From contig NZ_BBWH01000028.1 in assembly GCF_001463705.1 (NCBI RefSeq), positions 182,679 to 246,678 of the forward strand: a stretch of 64,000 nt of DNA, read 5' to 3'. Below, piece by piece: positions 52,549 to 60,957 of the stretch. The notes under the pieces are model-generated. The model was not told the DNA's origin. It did no database searches and was given only the letters and a program-made list of their open reading frames with translations. Made by a program: the position numbers and the translations under genes. This DNA comes from Aureimonas sp. AU12 (lineage in GTDB: Bacteria > Pseudomonadota > Alphaproteobacteria > Rhizobiales > Rhizobiaceae). Position 1 is the stretch's first letter; the number at the start of each line of letters is the position of its first letter.

Positions 52549-52896
52549 ATGGCGGCGAACCGCAGGCGCGGCGAGGTTTCGGCCGAGATCGACGGGCGGG
52601 CGCGTACGCTCTGCCTGACCCTCGGCGCGCTCGCCGAACTGGAGGACGCCTTCGCCCTCGACGACATCGCGGGTCTCGCCGCGCGCTTCGGCTCGGGCCG
52701 GCTCTCGGCGCGTGATCTCACGCGCATCCTCGGTGCGGGCCTTCGAGGCGCGGGCGAGACGGTGGGTGACGAGGAGGTCGCGGCGATGCGCATCGAGGGC
52801 GGCGCGGCCGGCGCTGTGCGCATCTGCGCCGAGCTTCTGGCGGCGGCGTTCGGCGAGCCCGAACCGCAGCGCGGCGAGGGCGCCGCCCGCCCTTGA
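52549..52896 (+). CDS. GTA gp10, tail assembly protein
   Basis: The 115-residue protein matches the GTA family (gp10) with RGEVSAEIDGRARTLCLTLG, ALAELEDAFALDDIAGLAAR and DLTRILGAGLRGAGETVGDE. It is probably a tail assembly chaperone acting with the next gene on the tape measure. Its TGA overlaps the TTG of the next frame. Confidence 0.88.
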   Translation: MAANRRRGEVSAEIDGRARTLCLTLGALAELEDAFALDDIAGLAARFGSGRLSARDLTRILGAGLRGAGETVGDEEVAAMRIEGGAAGAVRICAELLAAAFGEPEPQRGEGAARP

Positions 52897-53117
52897 GCGC
52901 CGCCGCGCCCGATCCGGCCGCGGGCGCGGCGGCCTTTCCCTGGGACGAGGCGATGAGCCTCGGGCTCGGCGTGCTCGGGCTCGCGCCTGCGGCCTTCTGG
53001 CGGATGACGCCGCGCGAGCTGGCGCGCGCCCTTGGACCGCTGGATGCGCGGATCGCCGCGCCGCCGAGCCGGGCCGGACTGGACGAGATGATGATGCGAT
53101 TTCCCGACAGGAGGTGA
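52893..53117 (+). CDS. GTA gp10.1-like tail assembly chaperone
   Basis: The 74-residue protein starts at TTG 52893, overlapping the gp10 stop by four bases. FPWDEAMSLGLGVLGLAPAAFW followed by RMTPRELARALGPL is typical of the rcc01693-like chaperone found before the tape measure gene. The rest, with EMMMRFPDRR, is a short tail. The pair gp10/gp10.1 corresponds to the gpG/gpGT chaperones of siphophages, here as overlapping genes instead of a frameshift. Confidence 0.82.
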   Translation: MSAAAPDPAAGAAAFPWDEAMSLGLGVLGLAPAAFWRMTPRELARALGPLDARIAAPPSRAGLDEMMMRFPDRR

Positions 53118-53120
53118 GCG

Positions 53121-53714
53121 ATGGCGGAGAGTGTGGACACGATGCGCATCGCGGTGGAGGCCGACACGAGCGGCTTCGACCGGGCGCTGGGCGACCTTTC
53201 GACGAAGGCCACGAGCTTCGGCTCGGCGCTGACGCAGGCGTTTCGCGGGGCGGTCGGTGGCGGCAAGTCGTTCGACGGGGTGCTGCGCCAGCTCGGCCAG
53301 CGGATCTCGACGATCGCGCTCGATGCGGCGCTGAAGCCGCTGACCAACCTCGCGGGCGGGCTGTTCGGGCAGATCCTCGGCGGGATCGGGGGGGCGGGCG
53401 GCCAAGCGGGGACGGCGGGCACGGGCGGGCGCATCCTGCCCTTCGCCAAGGGCGGCGTTGTGCGCTCGCCCTCGTTCTTTCCGACCGGCGGGCAGATGGG
53501 GCTGATGGGCGAGGCCGGCGCGGAAGCGATCCTGCCGCTGAAGCGCGGCGCGGACGGTTCGCTCGGGGTCGCCATGCAGGGCGGCTCGGCGCGCGGCGGG
53601 CCCTCGATCGTCTTCAACGTCTCCACGCCGGACGCGCCCAGCTTTCGCCGCGCAGAGGTGCAGATCCAGGCGATGCTGGCGCGCGCGGCGCAGCGCGGGC
53701 AGAGGGGGCTCTGA
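53121..53714 (+). CDS. GTA tape measure protein (gp11)
   Basis: The 197-residue protein begins DTMRIAVEADTSGFDRALGDLS, has KSFDGVLRQLGQRISTIALDAALKPL and a Gly-rich membrane-like stretch, then the conserved LPFAKGGVVRSPSFFP and GLMGEAGAEAILPL blocks seen at the ends of phage tape measure proteins. It is short, in line with the stubby GTA tail. The start follows GGAGGTGAGCG. Confidence 0.92.
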   Translation: MAESVDTMRIAVEADTSGFDRALGDLSTKATSFGSALTQAFRGAVGGGKSFDGVLRQLGQRISTIALDAALKPLTNLAGGLFGQILGGIGGAGGQAGTAGTGGRILPFAKGGVVRSPSFFPTGGQMGLMGEAGAEAILPLKRGADGSLGVAMQGGSARGGPSIVFNVSTPDAPSFRRAEVQIQAMLARAAQRGQRGL

Positions 53715-53716
53715 CG

Positions 53717-54346
53717 ATGGCGCTCGCCTCCTTCAGCGAAGAGCGGTTTCCGCTGCGTGTCGCCTTCGGCACCAGCGGCGGGCCGGAGCGGCGCACCGAC
53801 ATCGTGCGCCTCTCGACCGGCTACGAGAACCGCAACCAGCGCACGCGTCACTCGGTGCGCCGCTACGATGCCGGCTCGGGCGTGAAGAGCCTCGCCGATC
53901 TCGCCGCGGTGCTCGACTTCTTCGAGGCGCGGCGCGGGCGGCTTGTGGCGTTCCGCTTCCGCGACCCGTTCGACGCGCGCTCCTCGCGCTACGGCCTGCC
54001 GCAGACGCCGCTCGACCAAGGGCTCGGGATCGGCGACGGCGAGATGCGGCGGTTTCAGCTCGCCAAGCGCTACGGCGAGGGCGAGGACGCCTATCAGCGC
54101 CCGATCGCCAAGCCGGTGGCGGGATCGGTGCGCTTGGCGGTGGCGGGGGTGGAGGTTCCCTTCGCGATGGATGCGGCGACGGGCTGGGTGACGCTGGATA
54201 CGGCACCGGCCGTGGGCGCTGCGGTCACGGCCGGGTTCGAGTTCGACGTGCCCGTGCGCTTCGACATGGACCATCTCGCGGTGAACATGGCGGCCTTCGA
54301 GGCCGGCGACATTCCGACGATTCCCTTGGTGGAGGTGCGCCCATGA
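53717..54346 (+). CDS. GTA distal tail protein (gp12, DUF2460)
   Basis: The 209-residue protein matches DUF2460/TIGR02217: SFSEERFPLRVAFGTSGGPE, STGYENRNQRTRHSVRRYDA, VLDFFEARRGRLVAFRFRDP and PVRFDMDHLAVNM. It forms the ring at the tail tip. Start ATG 53717 lies 2 bp after the gp11 stop; end overlaps the gp13 ATG by four bases. Confidence 0.93.
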   Translation: MALASFSEERFPLRVAFGTSGGPERRTDIVRLSTGYENRNQRTRHSVRRYDAGSGVKSLADLAAVLDFFEARRGRLVAFRFRDPFDARSSRYGLPQTPLDQGLGIGDGEMRRFQLAKRYGEGEDAYQRPIAKPVAGSVRLAVAGVEVPFAMDAATGWVTLDTAPAVGAAVTAGFEFDVPVRFDMDHLAVNMAAFEAGDIPTIPLVEVRP

Positions 54347-55227
54347 GGGCCTTGAGCGAGGCGATGCGCAGCGCGCTGGCACAACCGGCGACGACGCTGG
54401 CGAGCGCCTGGCGGCTGACGCGGCGCGACGGCACGGTGTTCGGTTTCACGGACCACGACGAGGACATCGCCTTCGGCGGCACGGTGTTTTCGGCGGCAAC
54501 GGGCTGGACGGCCGGCGAGACGGAGGGCGCTCTCGGACTGGCGGCGGGAACGCACGGCGTGGAGGGCGCGCTCTCCTCGGTCGCGCTGCGCGAGGAGGAT
54601 ATCGCCGCCGGGCTCTTCGACGGGGCCAGCGTCGAGATCTTTCGCGTCGACTGGCAGCGACCGGAGGACGCCGTGCTGATGGAACGCTGCGATCTCGGAG
54701 AGGTGACGCGCGGCGGCGGCGGCTTCTCGGCGGAGCTTCGCGGCATCGCGGCGCGGCTCGACCGCCAGCATGGGCGCTACTACCGGCGGCGCTGCGACGC
54801 GGTGCTCGGCGACCGGCGCTGCGGCGTCGATCTGAGTGCGGGCGGCTGGACGCGCACGGGGCGGCTGGTGGCCGTGGACGGCGAGGTGCTGGTGATCGAG
54901 GGGCTCGGGGCCCTCGACGTCGTGGCCTTCGAACGGGGGCGGATCGCGCTGGGGGCGGCGAGCGAGTTTCAGCCCGTGCGCGGCATCCGGACAGGCGCGG
55001 AGGCGGGGACGCTGCGCATCGCGCTCGGTCGGCCGACGGACGTTTCGCCGGACGTGGGAAGCGCGGTGCGGCTCAAGGTGGGCTGCGACCGCAGCTTTCG
55101 CACCTGCCGCGAGCGTTTCGCCAATTCGGCGAACTTTCGCGGTTTTCCGCATCTGCCGGGCAGCGACGCGGCGCTCGGCGTCGCCAAGCGCGACGCCCTG
55201 CATGACGGCTCGCCGGTGGTGGCGTGA
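54343..55227 (+). CDS. GTA tail hub protein (gp13, DUF2163)
   Basis: The 294-residue protein has the DUF2163/BR0599 pattern: LASAWRLTRRDGTVFGFTDH, VEIFRVDWQRPEDAVLMERC and YYRRRCDAVLGDRRCGVDLS. The C-terminal LKVGCDRSFRTCRERFANSA with FRGFPHLPGSDA contains the conserved cysteines, which bind an Fe-S cluster in RcGTA gp13. It forms the hub beneath the tube. ATG overlaps the gp12 stop. Confidence 0.93.
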   Translation: MRALSEAMRSALAQPATTLASAWRLTRRDGTVFGFTDHDEDIAFGGTVFSAATGWTAGETEGALGLAAGTHGVEGALSSVALREEDIAAGLFDGASVEIFRVDWQRPEDAVLMERCDLGEVTRGGGGFSAELRGIAARLDRQHGRYYRRRCDAVLGDRRCGVDLSAGGWTRTGRLVAVDGEVLVIEGLGALDVVAFERGRIALGAASEFQPVRGIRTGAEAGTLRIALGRPTDVSPDVGSAVRLKVGCDRSFRTCRERFANSANFRGFPHLPGSDAALGVAKRDALHDGSPVVA

Positions 55228-55667
55228 TGCGGGCGCGCGTTTTGGCGGCGGCGCGAGACTTTCTCGGCACGCCCTACCGCCACCAGGGCAGCCGTCGCGG
55301 GGTGGGCTGCGACTGCCTCGGGCTGGTGCGCGGCATCTGGCGCGAGCTCTACGGCACCGAGCCCGAACGGCCAGGCGCCTATGCGGCGGACTGGGCCGAG
55401 ACCGGCGGCGGCGATCCGCTGATGGCGGCCGCACACCGGCATTTTGCGGAACTGCCGGTGGCCGAGGCGCATCCGGGCGACCTCGTGCTGTTTCGCTGGC
55501 GCGCGGGCGGCGCGGCCAAGCACTGCGGCGTGCTCGACGAGCCGGGCGACGGCGGCGGGGCGCGGCTGATCCACGCCTATGAGGGGGCGGCGGTGGTGTC
55601 CTCGCCGCTGACGCCGGGCTGGGCCGGGCGCATCGCGGCGGCCTATCGATTTCCGAACGGGAGCTGA
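55227..55667 (+). CDS. GTA NlpC/P60 cell-wall peptidase (gp14)
   Basis: The 146-residue peptidase digests recipient peptidoglycan during DNA delivery. The catalytic cysteine lies in RRGVGCDCLGLVRGIW and the histidine in AAKHCGVLDEPG; FLGTPYRHQGS and HPGDLVLFRWRA are family blocks. GTG 55224 is an alternative start; either overlaps the gp13 stop. It lies directly before gp15, as in Rhodobacter. Confidence 0.92.
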   Translation: MRARVLAAARDFLGTPYRHQGSRRGVGCDCLGLVRGIWRELYGTEPERPGAYAADWAETGGGDPLMAAAHRHFAELPVAEAHPGDLVLFRWRAGGAAKHCGVLDEPGDGGGARLIHAYEGAAVVSSPLTPGWAGRIAAAYRFPNGS

Positions 55668-55670
55668 GCC

Positions 55671-58600
55671 ATGGCGACGATCCTTCTTCAGGCAGCGGGC
55701 GGGGCGCTGGGCGGGCTCGTCGGCGGCCCGCTCGGGGCGGTGGCGGGGCGGGCGCTCGGCGCACTCGGCGGCTATGCCATCGACAGCCGGCTCGCGGCGA
55801 AGTCGCAACTCCGCGAGGGCCCGCGCCTCGGCGCCAACCGCATTCTCGAAGCCGACGAGGGCGGCGGCGTCGCCCGGCTCTACGGCACGGCGCGGATCGC
55901 GGGGCAGGTGATCTGGACGACGCGCTTCGAGGAGATGTCGACCACCGAGCGCCAGGGCGGCAAGGGCACGGGCGGGGGCACTGAAACCAAGACCTACAGC
56001 TATTTCGGCAATGTCGCGATCGGGCTGTGCGAGGGGCCGGTGGCCTGCGTGCGCCGGATCTGGGCGGACGGCGAAGAGATGGATCTCTCGCTCGTCAATT
56101 GGCGGCTGCATCGCGGCGACGAGACTCAAGGTCCCGATCCGTTGATCGAGGCGAAGCAAGGACGCGGCAACGTGCCGGCCTATCGCGGCCTCGCCTATGT
56201 CGTGTTCGAGCGACTGGCGCTGGAGCGCTGGGGCAACCGCATTCCGCAGATCGCCTGCGAGGTGCTGCGGCCGGTCGGCGAACTGGAAGAGGGCGTGCGG
56301 GCGATCACCGTCATTCCTGGCGCCACCGAGCACGGGCTCGATCCCTTGACCGTGCGGGAAACGCTGCGGCCGGGCGAGGACCGGCTGCCCAATCGCAACA
56401 TCCTACATGCCGGCAACGACATCACCGCCTCGCTCAACGAATTGACGGCGCTGTGCCCCCGGCTGGAACGGGTGGCACTCGTGGTCTCCTGGTTCGCCGA
56501 CGACCTGCGCGCGGGCCGGGCGAGCGTGCGGCCGGGCGTCGAGATCGGGGCGCGGCGCGAAAGCGTCGCGTGGAACGTCGGGGGCACGGAGCGGGACGGC
56601 GCGCGGCTCGTCAGTCGGTCCGATGGCGGGCCGGCCTATGGCGGGACGCCCTCGGACGCCGGCGTTGTGCGTGCCATTCAGATGCTGCGGGCGCGTGGGC
56701 TGAAGGTCACGCACTATCCGTTCCTGCTCATGGACGTGCCGGCGGATAACGCGCTGACCGACCCCTATGGCGAGGCGCGGCAGGCGGCCTATCCCTGGCG
56801 CGGGCGCATGACGCTGGACACGGCGCCGGGGCGGGCGGGATCGGCGGACGGGACGGCTGGGGCGCGCGCCGAGATCGCGCGCTTCGTCGGCACCGCGCGG
56901 CCCGAGCATTTCACGGTGAGCGCTTTGGGCGTGCGCTATGGCGGGCCGGCGGAATGGTCGTATCGGCGCATGGTGCTGCATCAGGCTCATCTGGCGCGGT
57001 TCGCCGGCGGGGTGGACGCCTTCGTGATCGGCTCCGAAATGCGCGGGCTGACGCGGGTTCGCGACGAGGCGGGGCGTTTTCCGTTCGTGGAAGCGCTGGT
57101 GGCGTTGGCGCGCGAGGTGAAGGCGATCCTGCCCGGCGCGCTCGTCACCTATGCCGCCGACTGGAGCGAGTACTTCGGGTATCAGCCGGCGGACGGTTCG
57201 GGCGACGTGCTCTTCAACCTCGACGCGCTCTGGGCCGATCCGGCGATCGGCGCGGTGGGCATCGACAACTACCTGCCGCTGAGCGACTGGCGCGAAGGCG
57301 ACGCGCAGGCCGGTGGGCGTGACGGCATGCGCTCGCCTTACGACGTCGAGGGCCTGCGATCGGGCATCGCCGGCGGCGAGCATTTCGACTGGTATTATGC
57401 GAGCGATGCGGACCGGCGGGCGGCGCGGCGGACGGTGATCACCGACGGGCTCGGCAAGCCCTGGGTGTTTCGGGTCAAAGACCTGAGATCCTGGTGGGAG
57501 ACACCCCATTTCGACCGACGCGGCGGGGTGGAGAGCGCGACGGCGACGGCCTGGGTGCCGCGCTCCAAGCCGATCTGGTTCACCGAACTCGGCTGCCCGG
57601 CGGTGGATGCGGGGGCCAATCAGCCGAACGTCTTCGTGGACCCGAAATCAGCCGAGAGCGCGCTGCCGCATTTCTCGACCGGGGCACGCGACGATCTCGC
57701 CCAGCGCCGGTTTCTCGAAGCGCATCACCGGCACTGGGACCCCGCCGCGCCGGGTTTTCGCGAGGCCGACAATCCGGTGTCGCCGCTCTACGGCGGCCGC
57801 ATGGTAACGCCGGACGCCGTGCATCTCTGGTGCTGGGACGCGCGCCCGGCGCCTGCCTTTCCCGAGCGCTCCGACATCTGGCGCGACGGCGGCAACTGGG
57901 AGCGGGGGCACTGGCTGAGCGGCCGGCTCGGCCGGGCGCCGCTGGATGCGTTGATCGCCCGGCTGCTGCGCGACCACGGCTTCACCGACTTCGACGTTCG
58001 CGAAGTGGACGGCGAGGTTGGCGGCTATCTCGTGCCCGGGCCGGGCAGTGCGCGAAGCGAGCTGGAAGAGCTGATGCGGCTCATGGGGATCGAAGCCTGG
58101 ACGGAAGCCGGCATCCTTCGGTTTCGTTCCCTCGGCCGCGCCGGGGCTGCGACGTCGGTCGGGGCTCTGGTGGACGTTGCTGAGCGATCGCTGCTGGAGA
58201 TCCGGCGGGCCGAGCCGAGCGATGCGGTGGAGGAAGTGGTGATCGGCTTCAGCGATCCCGCGCGGGCCTACCAGTCCGCCGCCGCCGACGCCGCGTTGGG
58301 CACCGCGGGGCAGCCGCGACAGGGGACGGTGGAACTGCCCGTGGTGCTGGCGGAAACGCAGGCCCGCGCGCTGGCCGAGGCGCTGCTGCTGCGCGGGCAG
58401 GGCGAACGCGAGACGGCGAGTTTTGAACTGTCGCCGGCCGAGATCGCGCTCGGCCTCGGCGACCGGATCACGCTGCCGGGCACGGCAGGGCGCTGGCAGA
58501 TCGAGCGCATCGAGGACGGGGCGACGCGCCGGGTGGACGTGCGGCGGGTGGCGAGCGAGGGCGTCTCGCGCCCGGTTCGCGACGAGCCCGCAGCGGCGCG

Positions 58601-59561
58601 ACCGCGGCCGGTGGGGCCGGTCATGGCCTCACGCCCGGTGGTGCACCTTCTCGACCTGCCGCGCCTCGCCGCCTTTGCGGACGGTGAGGGCGCACGGGTC
58701 GCGGTCGCGGCGCGGCCGTGGCTTCCCTACGACGTGCTGTCGTCGACCACGGGCACCGGTTTCGAGCGGCGGATGCACGTTTCGCGCCGCGCCACGCTCG
58801 GATGGCTGGCGGAGCCGCTGGCGCCGGGCTCGCCGGCCTTTCTCGATCGGAGCGGGCGGATCGTGGTGGATCTCCTGGCCGGGGCGCTGGCTTCGGTGAC
58901 GCCCGCCGACATGCTGGCCGGCGCCAACCTCGCCGCCGTGCAGGGACCGGCGGGCGACTGGGAGGTGGTGCAGTTCGAAAGCGCCGAGGAGATCGTGCCC
59001 GGCCGGTTTGCGCTGGCGGGGCTGGTGCGCGGGCTGGGCGGCAGCGAGCCGGGCGAAATGGCCTCGGCCGGCGCGGCGTTCGTGCTGCTCGACGCCGCGG
59101 TGCTGCCGATCTCGCTGCTGCCGACGGAGGTCGGTAGCGAGCGGCACTGGCTGACCGTCCCGGCCGGGCGCGGGCTCGACGACGATGCGGTGGATCGCCG
59201 GGTCGCGTCGCTGGGGCGGCGGACGCTGCTGCCGCTCGCGCCCGTCCACGCACGCGGGGCGTTCGAGGCGGACGGAGCGCTGCGGCTGAGCTGGATCCGC
59301 CGCACACGGGCGCCCGGCGACGGCTGGGACGGGATCGACGTGCCGCTCGGCGAGGAGCGCGAGCTCTACCACGTCAGGCTGACCGGCGGCGGTGCCGACA
59401 TCTCGTTGGAGACCGGCGAGCCGAGGCTCGTTCTTTCCAGCGACGAGGTCGCGTCGAGCTTCGGGCGGCAGCCCGGGCCGCTGGCGGCGAGCGTTTCGCA
59501 ACTCGGCATGACGCCAGGGCCGGGGGCGCCCTGCCGGTTCGAGATCCCGCGTCGGCGCTGA
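55671..59561 (+). CDS. GTA megatron / host-recognition tail protein (gp15)
   Basis: The 1296-residue protein is the largest GTA component. The N-terminus (ILLQAAGGALGGLVGGPLGA) is a hydrophobic Gly-rich segment, followed by the hub-like region (RLYGTARIAGQVIWTTRFEE). A glycoside-hydrolase-type TIM-barrel spans about residues 430-740 (TYAADWSEYFGYQPADGSGD, PIWFTELGCPAVDAG). Phage tail-3-like domains follow (RSELEELMRLMGIEAWTEAG), and the C-terminus probably forms the receptor-binding part. It sits at the tail tip and may breach the recipient surface. A holin-like gene follows 39 bp later. Confidence 0.95.
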   Translation: MATILLQAAGGALGGLVGGPLGAVAGRALGALGGYAIDSRLAAKSQLREGPRLGANRILEADEGGGVARLYGTARIAGQVIWTTRFEEMSTTERQGGKGTGGGTETKTYSYFGNVAIGLCEGPVACVRRIWADGEEMDLSLVNWRLHRGDETQGPDPLIEAKQGRGNVPAYRGLAYVVFERLALERWGNRIPQIACEVLRPVGELEEGVRAITVIPGATEHGLDPLTVRETLRPGEDRLPNRNILHAGNDITASLNELTALCPRLERVALVVSWFADDLRAGRASVRPGVEIGARRESVAWNVGGTERDGARLVSRSDGGPAYGGTPSDAGVVRAIQMLRARGLKVTHYPFLLMDVPADNALTDPYGEARQAAYPWRGRMTLDTAPGRAGSADGTAGARAEIARFVGTARPEHFTVSALGVRYGGPAEWSYRRMVLHQAHLARFAGGVDAFVIGSEMRGLTRVRDEAGRFPFVEALVALAREVKAILPGALVTYAADWSEYFGYQPADGSGDVLFNLDALWADPAIGAVGIDNYLPLSDWREGDAQAGGRDGMRSPYDVEGLRSGIAGGEHFDWYYASDADRRAARRTVITDGLGKPWVFRVKDLRSWWETPHFDRRGGVESATATAWVPRSKPIWFTELGCPAVDAGANQPNVFVDPKSAESALPHFSTGARDDLAQRRFLEAHHRHWDPAAPGFREADNPVSPLYGGRMVTPDAVHLWCWDARPAPAFPERSDIWRDGGNWERGHWLSGRLGRAPLDALIARLLRDHGFTDFDVREVDGEVGGYLVPGPGSARSELEELMRLMGIEAWTEAGILRFRSLGRAGAATSVGALVDVAERSLLEIRRAEPSDAVEEVVIGFSDPARAYQSAAADAALGTAGQPRQGTVELPVVLAETQARALAEALLLRGQGERETASFELSPAEIALGLGDRITLPGTAGRWQIERIEDGATRRVDVRRVASEGVSRPVRDEPAAARPRPVGPVMASRPVVHLLDLPRLAAFADGEGARVAVAARPWLPYDVLSSTTGTGFERRMHVSRRATLGWLAEPLAPGSPAFLDRSGRIVVDLLAGALASVTPADMLAGANLAAVQGPAGDWEVVQFESAEEIVPGRFALAGLVRGLGGSEPGEMASAGAAFVLLDAAVLPISLLPTEVGSERHWLTVPAGRGLDDDAVDRRVASLGRRTLLPLAPVHARGAFEADGALRLSWIRRTRAPGDGWDGIDVPLGEERELYHVRLTGGGADISLETGEPRLVLSSDEVASSFGRQPGPLAASVSQLGMTPGPGAPCRFEIPRRR

Positions 59562-59600
59562 TCGGCGGCGCGGGCAACACCGGAGGAAAGGGCAAGCACG

Positions 59601-59807
59601 ATGACCGATACGAAGGAATGGTGGAAGTCGAAGACGGTCTGGGGCGGGCTCGTCGCGCTCATCGGGGCGCTGGGCGGACTGTTCGGGCTGGAACTCGACG
59701 GGGCCACGCAGGACGAGTTGGCCGCCGCGCTGGCGATCGCGGCCAGCGCGGTGGGCGCGCTCGTCGCCATCCTCGGCCGGCTGGACGCCAAGGCGCGGCT
59801 GGGCTGA
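59601..59807 (+). CDS. Holin-like small membrane protein
   Basis: The 68-residue protein begins MTDTKEWWKSKTVWGGLVAL, with a first membrane helix (VWGGLVALIGALGGLFGL), a short turn and a second helix (LAAALAIAASAVGALVAIL) ending in a basic tail. This fits small phage holin-type proteins. GGAGGAAAGGGC precedes the ATG. It is the last gene before a strong terminator, so it probably belongs to the GTA operon and may help release of particles by lysis. No endolysin gene is beside it. Confidence 0.65.
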   Translation: MTDTKEWWKSKTVWGGLVALIGALGGLFGLELDGATQDELAAALAIAASAVGALVAILGRLDAKARLG

Positions 59808-59814
59808 GAGCGTG

Positions 59815-59850
59815 GGCGGGCACCGGGGCGGCGTCGCCCCGGTGCCCGCC
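59815..59850 (+). terminator. Strong terminator at the end of the GTA cluster
   Basis: GGCGGGCACCGGGGCG (59815-59830) pairs perfectly over 16 bp with CGCCCCGGTGCCCGCC (59835-59850) around GCGT. ATTCATTCG follows, so a T tract is lacking, but the stem is the most stable in the cluster. Confidence 0.75.
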
Positions 59851-59912
59851 ATTCATTCGACATTCAGTGTGGCGCCGCTAGAACGAAGGTCAGCCGCAGG
59901 ACCGGGATCGCC

Positions 59913-60224
59913 ATGTTTGCCCATCATTTTCGACGCACGACGATCGCGTTTCTGACGCTGGCGGCCGTCACCGTTCCGGCTTCGGCCGGCTGGTTGCCGT
60001 CGCCCTTCGAAACGGCACCCCGGCTGGAGAGTGCCGAGACCGTTCGAATGGCGCAGAGCGGATGCTCGGCGGCGGCGGCGCAGGCGGCGGCCCAGAGCGG
60101 CGGGCAGGTGCTTTCGGTGCAGACGGCGCAGCGCGGCGGGCAGACGGTGTGCATCGTCACGGTGCTGATCCCGGCGCAGGACGGAAACCGGCCCCGCCGC
60201 CAGACGATCACGATTCCCCAGTAG
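59913..60224 (+). CDS. Secreted small protein upstream of the FeuPQ pair (FeuN-like candidate)
   Basis: The 103-residue protein has a signal peptide (RRTTIAFLTLAAVTVPASA-GW, about residue 25). Its mature part ends in the conserved-looking VLSVQTAQRGGQTVCIVTVLIP and RPRRQTITIP. In Sinorhizobium a small periplasmic inhibitor, FeuN, is encoded just upstream of feuP and feuQ. Size, export signal and position match here, so I suggest the same role: restraining the FeuQ sensor. The identity is inferred from context, not from recognised homology. Confidence 0.65.
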   Translation: MFAHHFRRTTIAFLTLAAVTVPASAGWLPSPFETAPRLESAETVRMAQSGCSAAAAQAAAQSGGQVLSVQTAQRGGQTVCIVTVLIPAQDGNRPRRQTITIPQ

Positions 60225-60270
60225 AGACGGACTGCGGGCTCGAAGCGGCCAGCGCCACCACGAGGACGCG

Positions 60271-60933
60271 ATGCGGATCCTGATCGTCGAGGACGACCCC
60301 AATCTCAACCGGCAGCTGGAGGACGCGCTGCTCGCCGCCGGCTATGTCGTCGATCGCGCCTTCGACGGCGAGGAGGGACATTTTCTCGGCGACACCGAGC
60401 CCTACGATGCCGTGGTGCTCGATGTCGGCCTGCCGAAGATGGACGGGATCAGCGTGCTCGAGCGCTGGCGCCGCGAAGGCCGGGCGATGCCGGTGCTGCT
60501 GCTGACGGCGCGAGACCGGTGGAGCGACAAGGTGGCCGGCATCGACGCGGGCGCCGACGACTACGTCGCCAAGCCCTTCCACATGGAAGAGGTGCTGGCC
60601 CGCCTTCGTGCGCTGATCCGGCGCGCCGCCGGCCATGCCTCCTCCGAGATCCATTGCGGGCCGCTGCGGCTGGACACCAAGGCCTCGAAGGCGAGCATCG
60701 ATGGCGCCTCGCTGAAGCTGACCTCCCACGAATATCGCCTGCTCGCCTACCTCATGCACCATCAGGGGCAGATCGTGTCACGCAGCGAACTGATCGAGCA
60801 TATGTATGACCAGGATTTCGATCGTGATTCCAATACGATCGAGGTCTTCGTCGGCCGGCTGCGCCGCAAGATCGGCAACGACCTGATCGAGACCGTGCGG
60901 GGCCTTGGCTATCGGATGCAGCATGACGGGTGA
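60271..60933 (+). CDS. feuP: OmpR-family response regulator, FeuP-type
   Basis: The 220-residue regulator has a receiver domain with the acidic pair ED (8-9), the phosphorylated aspartate in VVLDVGLPKMDG (Asp about 51) and the lysine in DDYVAKPF. A winged-helix DNA-binding domain follows, with LKLTSHEYRLLAYLMHHQGQ and TIEVFVGRLRRKIG. The high match to the rhizobial FeuP pattern (EEGHFLGDTEPYDAV, RWSDKVAGIDAGADDYVAKP) supports the name. In Sinorhizobium FeuPQ controls cyclic glucan export and osmoadaptation. It precedes the FeuQ kinase by 24 bp. Confidence 0.9.
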   Translation: MRILIVEDDPNLNRQLEDALLAAGYVVDRAFDGEEGHFLGDTEPYDAVVLDVGLPKMDGISVLERWRREGRAMPVLLLTARDRWSDKVAGIDAGADDYVAKPFHMEEVLARLRALIRRAAGHASSEIHCGPLRLDTKASKASIDGASLKLTSHEYRLLAYLMHHQGQIVSRSELIEHMYDQDFDRDSNTIEVFVGRLRRKIGNDLIETVRGLGYRMQHDG

Positions 60934-60957
60934 GGGCAGCCTCGCGCGGGGCGTCCG

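Noticed and set aside
44921..59850. An active prophage instead of a GTA
   Set aside because: No integrase, repressor, replication gene or attachment repeat was seen, and gene content and order follow the Rhodobacter-type GTA cluster throughout.
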